Part shown: positions 46,301-57,005 of the stretch, piece after piece | Layout: every line of letters begins with the position of its first letter | Position numbering within the stretch: the stretch's first letter is position 1 | NCBI GenBank assembly: GCA_009602735.1 | Contig: WELA01010137.1 | Location: 19,747-83,746 of the forward strand | From: Mesotaenium endlicherianum | Taxonomy: Eukaryota; Streptophyta; Zygnematophyceae; Zygnematales; Mesotaeniaceae | Length of the DNA stretch: 64,000 bases | Reading direction: 5' to 3' | Notes under the pieces: generated by a model | Told to the model about the DNA's origin: nothing | The model's input: the letters and a program-made list of their open reading frames with translations, nothing else | The model's database searches: none | Program-made: the position numbers and the translations under genes

Positions 46301-48557
46301 ATTAGGTTTTATGTGAAATATATTTTCATGCCGATTGGATGTGACAATGAGGAGGACTACATGTGCAAGTTCTATTTTCAAATACTTATAAAATTGCGTA
46401 CTATGTTTGTCTTATTTTGTGAATTTGAGGCCTATGATCACAATTTTCTTATATTTTTTAGACTAGCAGTCTCAGACCAACCCACACTTCAACCTCAAAT
46501 TGCACATTTGTGATTTTTTGGAGGGGAGAAAGGAGTGAGTTTTTCTGCATAAAATTTGTTGTGAGGGATTTGACGCACGTTCTCGCATTCTTTGTGATTT
46601 TCGGACGGAGTCTCAATCGCATGCTATGCAAAAAAAAAAATCCGCGAGCATGGGTTGCTCAAATCATCTCACAAAGTCGGTAATGATGTCAATATAATTT
46701 GCTACAATTACCACAACTACCTTCCCTTCAAGGCATTGTTTTGCATTAATAAATACACAGTTTTTTTCACGTGGTTACATCGCAGCATCTGAAGAACGCC
46801 GACTCTCAGAAGGTGGCAAAATATGAAAGCACATAGTCACCACAACTTGTTGTGCATGGGCGTGTGCGAGCTACGTAAGATGCCGGGCGTGTAACCAAGT
46901 AGAGTAATTTCAATAGTTTGAAGAGACAACTATGTGTTAGCCCTTCAAAGTCTATAAACTCTAAGTACCCTCCAACTTTCAAACAGTATGAAATTGTTTA
47001 ATTTCACGTCTTCCGAGTCATTGTCAGTCAACTTGTCCAAAACGACGTGGCTAACGTGAAACCTTTTTTTCCCCTTTTATGTGCTCCTCCGTGCGTATTT
47101 CGAAGTGAATATTTAACTTGCAAGGCAATTTTTTGAGCTTTGCATCCTACTTAGATGGGCACTGAAAACTATTCATTAAGTATGAATGAAGACTTTGACA
47201 GGATGCGCGTTTCACAAGTTGTCCAATCATTAACATTCTATTAGTGGAATGGGCAGCAGCACACAAGTTTGATGAAATGCGACCGGGCACTTTTGCAAAA
47301 TGTTAGAGATATACTATAGTTTCACAAGTGTAGAACAGGCAGAATTGAGTACAACAAGTTTAATAAGAGGAAAAGGTTCAAGCTTGTCTTGGGATTTGGT
47401 CTTTAACATTGTTTCAAAGTATTAGTGTGGAGATACGATGCTAAAACGAAGGTTGAAAGAGATAACAATGAACGAGACTCTAGGGAGATACCACAGTTTT
47501 TTGGACTTAAGATGTGAAGAAATGAGTGACAATAAAATCAAAGAATGAAAACTCAAATATTTGCTTTGCGACTCAATCTTTCACTCCGAATGTTGAATTG
47601 TGCACGAAGCAACGTGGAGGAGGGGAAGAACAGGGTGTCGGGTCAGCCAAGTCTTTTTCGACGAGTCGACAAATAATGGCTAGGAAAATTGACTTGAGGG
47701 CATTTTCATATTGTTTGAAATTTGGAGGATAATTTGCGTTCATTGTAAGACTTTAAAGGGTAAATATATCATCTGCTCTAGTTTTGAGTAGGCCGAAGGC
47801 GCAAACATGCTCCATATTTACTCTAGCAAATTTTTGATCTACAAGGTCTTCGAAAGTAATTAGGTTACTTTCAATAAGGTTTTGTCACATGTGTGGTAAG
47901 AACCATCTGAAGATGCTCGCTAACGTTCTTCGGACGTCATTGCTACTTGAAGTTCGTTAAGAACGTGATGGAAGTCTTGGCGGCGGTTGAAGATTTCTCG
48001 CACGTCATGCAAATCATTTATAAATTATAAATCTTTTTCTTGGCACTTTTTCCAAAATGCGCGAACGTTCCCAACACGATAAAATGCAATTTTGTGATGA
48101 GAAGGCAAATGTCAAGGAGGGCGCGAACAATCGTTAAAGCGTGCAAGAGAGCATGGCGTTATGTTTGGCTTATTTCAGCCATAGAGGTTATAATCAATGA
48201 AAGTAGTCGAAACAAGTGATCAAATTTATGGTAGTGAACGTGAAAAAAAGGGTCTAATGGGTACACAGAGTAAGTGCCGGTTTGCTAGGCTTTAGAAAGA
48301 AAAGATTGAAAGAATCTATACTATGGAAACGGTCTACGGCACGACGCAAAATATATGGGTTTCCTCACGCATTTTACATGCAAGTGATTGGGAAGTGCTC
48401 GAGGACCCCTATTGGCGACAGGCTTTGGGTGTCATGCCCGTCCTTCTTGGGTTCTCTTTGGTGTCTAGTGGTTCCCAGAGGGTGGAGGGTCAATGACAGG
48501 TTCTAGTGGTTAGTCGGGTTCAAGTGGTAGGTGAGGATGGTCTAGTCTATGTGCAGT
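43396..48557. other. Long gene-poor stretch
   Basis: 5.2 kb of AT-rich sequence upstream of the TRAF7-like gene with no convincing gene on either strand. Its first part should hold that gene's promoter, but no clear core element stands out. At 44108-44146 a 10 bp unit close to TTTGAAGCAG recurs about four times. Confidence 0.5.
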
Positions 48558-49059
48558 TGTAGTGATTTGAGTTATTATATATTAGTTCGCATATATTTAA
48601 TGTTTTCAAATATATTTGGAGTAGTATTGTGTGGAGTCAAGTGTGAATAGGTACTCTAGTAACTTGGTTCATGTCCTTTGAACCTTCCAAGGCATTTTCG
48701 AAGTTAGAGGAAAGACCTAGAAGAACTCCATGTGGCAAAAGTCAGATGTGCCATTTTTAGGTCAAAAGGACATGTGTACATTATTCTAGAAAGAGGTGGC
48801 AAGTTTTGGGATGTGTTGGGTGCCAACACATCAACATACACCTTCCTAGAAATTACTTATGTAGCAAGTATATAAACAAGAGCTAGAACATAGAAAGAGA
48901 GGGGAGAATCACTCTTGTACTTGCCAAAATCCAGAAATATATTAACTTTCAAGAAGCCATCTCTCTTTCAAGAAGCTACCACTTGTGTTTAAAGATCCTT
49001 GTCTTGAATAGATAAAGTATTCTGTTTTACTAAGTACTTTATCTATCTGTTTCACTACA
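48558..49059 (+). mobile_element. Solo LTR with perfect 5 bp target duplication
   Basis: Begins TGTAGTGATTTG and ends CTGTTTCACTACA, with 8 bp perfect terminal inversion (TGTAGTGA/TCACTACA). GCAGT flanks both sides (48553-48557 and 49060-49064). It contains TATATAAAC near 48870, a likely LTR promoter. A different family from the chromovirus LTRs. Orientation is taken from the TATA position. Confidence 0.85.
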
Positions 49060-49984
49060 GCAGTGGTGGTGAACACTGGGACCCATGATCTGCTTACGAG
49101 GTTCTGCTGTTGAGCAGCTGTGAGGCTCCCTCCCAGATCACGCGCTCTTTCTCTACCTTCACACATGGTGTTGCCGCCCACATGTGTGGAGGTCGACCCT
49201 CAAGTTCGCTCGCTTGAAGGGTCGGCGCAGGTTCCCAATGGGATCCCCCCTTGTCCATGGCTAGATCGTCACTGTACCATAGGCAATCCCCATGGATATG
49301 CCCAAGGATTGCTAGGGGTTAGAGAGAGTAAAGGACATTGGGGTGTTGGGTTCTTTCGTGTTTGGTCATGTGTCGTACGTGTGCGTGTCGACCTCTAGGT
49401 TCGACCCTTGTTCATATTTAGTGTATTTTCGGATTTGTGTGAGATGACGCAATGACACGTTTATCATAGTTGTTAGAGTTTGATTGTGTTTTGTAGGCAT
49501 TGGGCATAGTTTTTGAGAGCATGCTATTTAGGCCGCGAGCTAACACCATTTTGATGTTAGCTTTGTATGTTCGTTGTTATGAGTAAGGCTATTTCTCCAT
49601 TTGTGACGTGACTAGATGCTTTGTTGTGAGCTTATGCTTTCTCGCTCTCCTCACTTCTATGTGTAGGTTGCTCGTAATGCATGCCACATTGTACATTTAG
49701 TCGCGAACTTGTCTTCCTCGCTCGCGGCCATAACATTGCTAAATACTCTTGTATTCGCTCGTTCAAGCATCCGCCTTGCTAGGTAGTCACGTCTTTCCCT
49801 CCTTGCCCTAGCCTGGTACATACAAAGCTAACCAAGTCTTCTACGGGTTAGAAGCTAAGGGCGGATGGCGCCACCCGTGGGGGCGGAATCCGCTAGGAAA
49901 TTCCACGAGATAAGTACTCTCGTGGAAGGAGCTTGCTAGCGCTATTTGTGAGCGCCAGCAGCTCCAAAGCTACACCTTGTACTA

Positions 49985-50375
49985 TAAGTAATGTGTGTTT
50001 GGCCTAGGGCCGGTCTCCTACTTGGGCCGGTTGCTAGTCCATTGTTAGCAACCGGTTTTGTGTTGTGTGGTTTTATTTGTTATGTTTGAGTACAACTTTG
50101 TGTGAGGTTGTGAGGACCCGGCTCCCTACTTAAACCGGGGACACACTTGCATGCTAGTTTGTTTGTGTGGCTTGCTTGTTTGCTCCTTTTTGCTCGCTAG
50201 CTTGTGTACTCCTTTGTGTGCAATCGTTAAAATCTAGCTCTTCCCTTGAGCCGGTTACGCGGCTCCTCTACTTGCCTCGCTTGCGCGTCATATTTTATTT
50301 GCTCCTTTGTATACACCTGCTAGGACCTGGCCCCTCCCTTGGGCCGGTTGCACGTCGTGCTACAAACCGGCTTGT
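49985..50375 (+). repeat. Degenerate ~105 bp tandem repeat with CCGG-bounded core
   Basis: A core like GGCCGG-CTCC-TACTTGGGCCGG recurs at about 50008, 50115, 50231 and 50326, separated by T/G-rich text with TTTGTGTG motifs. Spacing is 95-116 bp. The core reads as an imperfect inverted pair (CCGG...CCGG). Confidence 0.55.
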
Positions 50376-50404
50376 TGTGCTTGTCGGATCTAGCTAGTCG
50401 CGTG

Positions 50405-50500
50405 TTTGTTAGCGTGCGTGTGTGTGTAGGCGTGTGTGCGTGTGCTTGTGTGCGTGTAGGCGTGTGTATGCGTGTAGGAGTGTGTGCGTGTGCATGCATT
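50405..50500 (+). repeat. (GTGTGC)n-type tract
   Basis: Irregular GTGTGTGC/GTAGGCGTGT repeats. Confidence 0.8.
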
Positions 50501-50740
50501 GTGTTGGTTGGGGAGTTGTTTGCCCGCCTTGCTGCAGGTAGCTCCTAGTCGCAACTGCCGGCCCCACACACACACGGAGTATTCTCCACGCGACTTAGTC
50601 ATTTTGTCACCAGTTGTTAACTGACCCGCTTTCCGCTAGACGGTTTTAGGTGTAGTGGACCCCGACGGTTTGCCTTTGTGCAGGTTGCATGTAGTACACA
50701 CAGGGGCGCACACAGAGTGGTGTTCTATATCAGCGCAAGT

Positions 50741-52746
50741 TTGTACCTGATTCACCCATCCCTGAATTTGAGAGTGTTTTGCTTGTTGCTGAGCTTGGGG
50801 ACGGATCTCCTGAGTTGCCTAATTTACCCTTGATTTCTGAGTTGTTTCCTAGTGTATCACTTGCTCTAATTCCTGAAGCCCTTGCACCACCTCCTACTCA
50901 GTTAGATGCTTTGCCTGATGGGAGTGTGATTGTCCACAAACTAGAGTCCTCAGACACGGGATTTTTGTCAGGTTCCACGATGGCTACTTCTACTTTTGTC
51001 TCCCAGACCTACACTGGGCACTTGATGGGATGTTTATTCTTGCGTTGGACTCTAAGATTGACGCTTCCATGGCCATGATGCATGCTCGTAACCAGAACCT
51101 CACCCGTAACCAATTCTTTGACACCATTACCTCCCTCCTTGGGGAGAGGCCCTTTTGTTTTACCAGATATTTAGGCCCGATATTATGCATTGTACCCGAT
51201 GCGGCTCTTGCCGCTGCTCCAATCTCGATAGTTGACGCTCCTTCTGCTCCGCCTGTTGGTATGCCAGCTGACTCTCGGGCGGCAGCTGCAGCCGCGGCTA
51301 TCGCAGCCGCCAAAGCCGCAGGGTTGGATGCCGCAGCAGCAGCCGTTGTTGTTGCAGCTGCTGGGCTAGGACCAGAGGGGGCTAGGGGTGACGGGCACTT
51401 GCGTTGCTTGGTGCGGGTGCAGGAGAGCCCGACCAACTAGGACCGGTTGAGGGGGCGCTGCCGACGTATGCTACTCCGTTTGAGTTACTTGCGGCACGTG
51501 TGACGGACCGTCACAACCGATCCGTCCAACAGCGTCAGCAACAGGCAGTGCTCGGCATCGTCCTGCCCTTGCGCGAGCCAGCACCTGGGGCAAATTTGGA
51601 TCGCATTGAGACGCTTCTGCAGCTGTTTCGTCAGCACTTTCCGGCTAATACCCGTTCACGGCAGCATGAGATTAGGGATTTTGTGCGCCTCGCACGCGAG
51701 ACCCCTAATTTGGCTTACGAGCATTTTCAGCAATTGCGAGAAGATACTGGCATGTATGTGGATGTCACCCAAGCTTGTATCAAGTTCATCAGTGCTTTCC
51801 TTACTTCATCATCCTTGTGCCAGTCCCTTCATCACCATCTTGCCCTTACCCCCACGCACAAGCGTAATGTCCACAAAGTTTGTTTGTGGGCTGAGCAGAA
51901 TGAGATGGTGCAGACAGCCGCCCAAGCTGTGCGTAGGCCGGGTAAGGGTGGGGCTGTGGGGGTACATGCTGTGCAGGTACCGGCTACCTCCACTTCCGTC
52001 ATGGGGGCTGGGCCTTCGGCTGCACCTAAGCGTGTGGTCCGTGTGTGCAATCACTGCCGGCAGAAGGAATAATTGGTGGAGAAGTGTTTTCTCTTGCATC
52101 CGCTCCTAGCTTCTACTAGGTAGACCTTCAAGCCCCAAAAGGGCACGGTCCCTCCTACCACCCCCAGTGCTACTCAGACAGCTTAGGTGTCATCTTATTA
52201 TGCTTCCCCACCTTCTGCATTTGCGAGTTTCTATCCTGGTGCCTCGGGATTCCTACCTCAGGATAGCAGCTTTGCGGGGTATCCTTCTCCCTATCCACCA
52301 GTTTCCAGCCCATTCCCATCTGCATATCAGGCCGGGGTCGCTAGACCTAACCCTAACCTTAACCCTAAACCTAATCCTAGCCTAACCCTAGCCCTAACCC
52401 GACACCTCAGGATTTCTTCATGCGTCAGCAGTCGGCTGCGATGCAAGCTGGTATGCAGGACATGCATCGTCGCGTTGGGTCGCAACCTGACCCTATTGCG
52501 GCTCAGTTCCTTGATTTACACCCCCTTCCACCTCGTGGGCCTGGCCTTGCCTCTCCACCCTGGTTCCCCAGACCTTTAGACGGCGCATATAATGTGACCA
52601 AGGAGGAGGATAGTGATCAGGTCGCCGTGTGGCTGCCCATGAGGCACTTGCCGCACCAGCTGTGGGTCCAGACCACGGGCGAAGCGTTGAGCAGTCTGCT
52701 TAGCTCCCGCCGTCGTTTGACCTTTTTGAGCCAAACAAAACCTTAG
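50741..52746 (+). pseudogene. Degenerate gag of a second retroelement family
   Basis: Pieces in several frames read in order: a Pro/Leu-rich N-terminus (50779-50990), an Ala-rich region (51180-51400), and a capsid-like helical domain (51404-52072, RIETLLQLFRQHFPANTRSR ... VHKVCLWAEQ). A knuckle-like CNHCRQKE follows; a stop (TAA at 52070) sits where the knuckle His is expected, then LVEKC. A Pro/Ser/Tyr-rich stretch and the 52420-52746 frame come next. Unlike the chromovirus gag above; family uncertain. Confidence 0.6.
52346..52400 (+). repeat. Telomere-like CCTAAC tract inside the gag remnant
   Basis: About nine degenerate CCTAAC/CCCTAAC units, read by the overlapping frame as alternating Pro-Asn (RPNPNLNPKPNPS). 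The tract is interstitial: retroelement sequence continues on both sides. Confidence 0.7.
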
Positions 52747-52865
52747 GACCCGCTCACGCCCGGCTTCCCGTACCAGTTCGGGATGTGCTACCTTGCTCTG
52801 ATGATGCAGGTACCTTGGTCATCCTCCCCAATGACATCCCCCCGGCCTAGCTGCAGGCCCAGCTG

Positions 52866-54218
52866 GTGTGTGACAACCTGCGCGAGGCGGCGGCTTCCGT
52901 CGAGCGCAATTTGCTGCTGCCCCCTTTGTATGCACAAGTAGTGACGGACCTGCCCCAACCTCCTAGCCCGCCGCGATCGGCGACGCCGTCCCGTGCCCAC
53001 ATAGGCCTCCTTCCTACGGCGTTGGTGGTGGTGGAGACGGACGCAATTTTGGCATTCCCTACCCTGGCGGCCCCTGTGTCCGTGCCTGCCGTTCACGATG
53101 ATGCCCAGGTGGTTTCGAGTCCTCCCAGGGAACTAGTGCAGTTGGCTGCTGAGCATTTGCCTTACACTGTCACCTCTTGCATTGGTCAGGTCACCTATGC
53201 CCGGCGTGCTGAGAAGTTCCTCCCTTCTCCACCGCAGGGGTCAGTAGATTTCCCTGTTTCAAGTGACCCCGACCAGTTACTGTCTCCTCCGGCTCTTACG
53301 GCCTCGGCTCCGACTCCCGTTATTCCCCGTCCAGCACCGTTCATTCCTCCGCCTGCTTCTCAGTTACGAGTCGGTGCACTGCTCCCTCCATCCTTGTTCA
53401 CTGTGTCTTCTGCTGCTCTCATGCAGGCGCAAGAAGAGATCACGCGCGAGCTCCTCTACCGGCGTCCGCGGTCCGTCGTTCCACCGGTGCCCGCCCCCCA
53501 CGTGTCTCCAGCGGCCTCCACCAATCATCCACCGGCGCCCCCTCTGGCCGCCTGCCTCGCGAGATCTTCTCTGTCGTCGGCATCAACGTCGTCGCCAGGT
53601 GGGTTGTTCCCTGTTGTTCCTTCTTTCACCCCTTCCCCATTGCAGGGTCCGCTCCCACCCAGGTTAGTCTTATCTCCCTCTTTCCTCACCCCTCTCAAAC
53701 GGCAGCGTGCATTGCCTCGTAACGTCATCCTTGACAACCAACATGCCTGTCTCCTTATTGCCGGTCTCGCTCCTCGTGTGGTCATTCTCAATACGGGTGC
53801 TCAGTCGGTCCTCTTGGATGCAGTTTTGTGTCGACACCTTAACGTCACCGCCGCCGATCTCGAGCCTTGTCCAAATCCCGTCTCTACCGCCATGTCCTTT
53901 TTACACCACACCGCATACCAAACTCGCTGTCGCATTCCTATCACACTCAATGCCCACACTCCTGCCGCTGTCACCCTCTATGCCCAACGCATGGTGACTG
54001 AGTCCACCGCTTACGATATCCTTCTGGGTCAGGAATTGAACTTACTCATTGGGCTCACCATTGACTTGTGGCAAGGCGTCACTACGTATGGGGTTGACTT
54101 CGAGTCTCTGGGTCGCTATATGGGTTACCTTCCCATCATTCTTACACATATTCCTTCCCTCGCGTGCCACGTGGCCGCTGCATTCACCGTAACCATCGAT
54201 GACTTTTGCCCCCAGTGA
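52866..54218 (+). pseudogene. Retroelement protease region, catalytic Asp replaced
   Basis: 450-codon open frame. Residues 1-270 are Pro/Ser/Ala-rich linker. From ~285 a retropepsin-like fold is apparent: VVILNTGAQSVLLDAVL has N-T-G-A where D-T-G-A is expected, and YDILLGQELNLLIGLTID fits the second hydrophobic strand (I-L-L-G). The Asp-to-Asn change would abolish catalysis. The frame ends at the site where a solo LTR enters a few bases later (54247). Considered part of the same degenerate element as the gag upstream and the methyltransferase downstream. Confidence 0.7.
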
Positions 54219-54246
54219 TCTCCCCGATCCTTCTTACCTCCTCCTT

Positions 54247-55420
54247 TGCAATGAATTAGTTCATTATTTATTTGCATGTATAAATACGACACTAAATAAG
54301 TATTATGTCAAAATACTCACAATTGCGAGTTCATCCAAATGAATGTATGTCGATATAATGCAAGTTTACTTACTTTGTCAAAAGGTCAGCAGGATTACTT
54401 TCGTATCATAGTGTAGTTTGCTGACTCTGTTGGCAAGGTCAGCAGGTTGACTTTTGTATCATAGTATAGTTTGCTGAGATTTTCATATCAGTTATATATA
54501 GGATATAGTATCAGTAAGTTGGCATATAGTAAGCTCGATTGCTATTAGTCAGTATACTTAGCTTCAGTACGCTGAGGATAGATTTTTTCATTTAGATTAT
54601 TATTTGTAGATTGGCACATGTGACCGTAGTATATTGAAAGTCGGGAAGTCGACTGAGATTTGGTAAATCAATGTCCTACTAGTGTGGCTAACTCCTGGGT
54701 AGGCGGAGCCGTCGTCACTCAACTGAACAGTTAGGACTTCAGTTAATCGACCAATTAATATGGTCGTTATATCTAGATCCGTGGGTCCCAACTTAACGGG
54801 TCTCCCACGAAACGGCGCACCATGCGCCCTGGTCAACCAGGTGGTCACTAGGTACATAGCAGGCGGGATCTCGTGGTCCCTCATTCTGGACAGTAGGCTT
54901 TACAATCGGATTTCTACTTGCAAGTCATGTGTGCACTTTTGGCTTCGTTCTAATGACCAGCCTTCACAAAAATCAACATGGTTGCTTTGTCTGCACTCTA
55001 AATGGAGCAAACTAGGACTTTTCGGAAAGGTCTCGTCAAGATGCATCTGTTGCCGTTAAGTTTTGCACCTAAGTCAGTGGGATGTGTTTTAGCTACTTTA
55101 TGGTCATCTAAATGAGAGCGCCTTTGCTATTCAGTCCCCTGATGTTGTGTATGTGCTTATACATGCTTGTATGCCTGGTAGGCAAGAGGCCATGAGTTTC
55201 TAAAGGAGAAGCTCTAGTCCTCAAGCTCGCCTCTTTCTTGTGCCTTGTATTAGTGTGCAACTATGGCACACTACGGTAAGTGAGTCAAGGGTTATAGATA
55301 AGTAAACGGAATTCATTGTAAGGGCAAAGATCGGTCCCTGATATCACACGCTTCCACCTATCTCTGATCTTATATACTTAAATATAATATATTAATCTTG
55401 AATAAGCAAGATTCATTTCA
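54247..55420 (+). mobile_element. Solo LTR (1.17 kb), distant chromovirus relative, inside the gag-MTase element
   Basis: Begins TGCAATGAATTAG and ends GATTCATTTCA, a 9 of 10 terminal inversion. Flanks are TCCTT (54242-54246) and TCCTC (55421-55425). Internal blocks such as GCTAACTCCTGGGTAGGCGG and repeated TTTGCTGA/GTCAGCAGG motifs match the chromovirus LTRs at 13-31 kb, but it is longer and clearly diverged. It splits the degenerate retroelement between protease and methyltransferase. Confidence 0.85.
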
Positions 55421-55425
55421 TCCTC

Positions 55426-56357
55426 CACGACATTGAACCTGATTCTCTTCTTGCATATCCTGCTTAACCATTCCTTCCCTCTCCGTCACCACCTTACACT
55501 ATCCAATCTGCTACCCTCCAGCAACTCCACGCAACCTTACATCGTCCCCTCCCACCTCCTGTGTCCTCCCCTTCCGTCCCTTCCACTTTACACCCATACC
55601 CTCTCTCCCAGTTGTTAACACTACGCCCATTACATGGCTGCCTCCCCTCGAGGGGATTACAGTGTTAGACTTGTTTGCGAGAATTTCCTCTACAGTCGTT
55701 GGTCTCCTGCAGAGTGGACACCGTATTGCACACTACTGTTAGTGCAATGTCAACCCTGTTCACAACTTGCAAGTCAAACACACCCGGCTGTATTACACCT
55801 TGCCTTCCCCACATTGCTCCCTACATCGGCGTATCACACAGCCTATTCCGCGTTGCCTCAAGATATTCGTTTACTCTAGCAGGACCACTTGCATGCAATA
55901 GGTCCACTCCATCTTGTTGTCGGCGGCTGGGAGTGTCAGGGTCATTCTGGGGCTGTTAGTGGCAAGGGGTTTGCTGACCACCGTTCCCCATTATTTTTTG
56001 AGCTTATTCGTTTCTTAGGTCTCCTCTAGACCTCCTAGTCCTCTTCGGCTGCCTACCTGCTCATAAACATTAACTCCGCGGATGATGAGCGTGCTCACAC
56101 CCGTGCTGACTTCCTTACCATCACCTCCAGTTTGGGGCCCGACGTTACCCTCGACGCTGCAACTGTTGGGTCTTACGCTCACCGCTCGCGGGTGTTCTGG
56201 CAAAACCTTGTGCCTCACCACATGCAACACGCGCAGGTAAATTAACGGACACTTAAATTTGGCGCAGGAGGTACTCAAAAGTACCAATTCGTTCGTTTCG
56301 CGTCACTTTGAGGAAGTTAAGAAGGCGTATGTTAACCTCGCTGCTGTCAGTTCCTAG
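55426..56357 (+). pseudogene. C5 cytosine DNA methyltransferase domain, decayed
   Basis: Coding sense resumes after the solo LTR and changes frame once or more. Motif I: ITVLDLFARISS (55656-55690), then a D/N-V-N-P element (motif II, CNVNPV). Motif IV with catalytic Cys: LVVGGWECQGHS followed by GKGFADHRSPLFFELIRFL (55913-56020), very close to the bacterial and eukaryotic pattern G-x-P-C-Q-x-x-S...GF-x-D-x-R-x-x-LF, but with Glu-Cys replacing Pro-Cys. Motif VIII-like: GSYAHRSRVFWQNL (56165-56210). A further open piece ends at a stop at 56355-56357. In-frame stops and frameshifts make it inactive. Its position after gag and protease suggests an enzyme carried by the retroelement. Confidence 0.75.
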
Positions 56358-57005
56358 CTTCTTATTTACGCTCTTATAGCTCTAGTCTTCTTAGTGAAAG
56401 TTATAATATACTTGTAGACAAACCCAACGAGACAAACAGTGGGGATCATTGTAAACTACAGAGACAACCACGCTTGTACAAACCGCCGGACTTGCAAGTA
56501 CCTAGCCTACTAAAAGTAAGAACATGGCGATTTTTGCTTTATACCAGCCGCGTTAACTCTCTGTGTAGTTGATTATAATGTTATGTTCTTCTTTTGAACG
56601 ATACGCAAATGAGTTGCTCCGGTACTCACCATGGTTTTTCTTGCATAGATAAGTTTTTTTACGGTTTGAGTTATAATTGTGTGGAGGAGTACTAGCGGGC
56701 TGAAGTAACCTGTATACAAACGGAAGAGTAAGAGGCCTCTTTGAAACGTAAAATAGGCTATTTTCAATGTCTTTTTTCATCATTTAGGGTTGCAGGCTGA
56801 TTTGACCAGTATGAGGGTTAACATAGTTTTGCACTAAAAGTCATTATGAGCGGCCAGATGGAGCTATGCCTTGCAACAAGAGCTGTAGAACAGTAATTAC
56901 TACCATAAATTTGTCCTTTATATCTTCTTACATATCTTATGATTTGGTTTACCGTGAAGCGGGGGTTTGACAGGAAAGGCAGCAAGTAAGTCTGCCAGGT
57001 GAGCC
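56358..57005. other. Intergenic, nothing recognised
   Basis: AT-rich. No RT or integrase of the upstream element is present, so it is truncated here. Confidence 0.5.

Larger units (their letters stand above)
49065..50740 (+). other. Probable 5' LTR/leader of the gag-MTase element
   Basis: Non-coding. Contains the ~105 bp tandem repeat (49985-50375) and a GT-rich tract (50405-50500). CTATATCAGCGCAAG near 50727 resembles a decayed initiator-Met primer site and lies just before the gag-like frame, suggesting that an LTR ends here. I could not find the LTR start. Confidence 0.35.

Noticed and set aside
52346-52400. Chromosome end (true telomere)
   Set aside because: Degenerate, only about nine units, and retroelement coding sequence continues on both sides.
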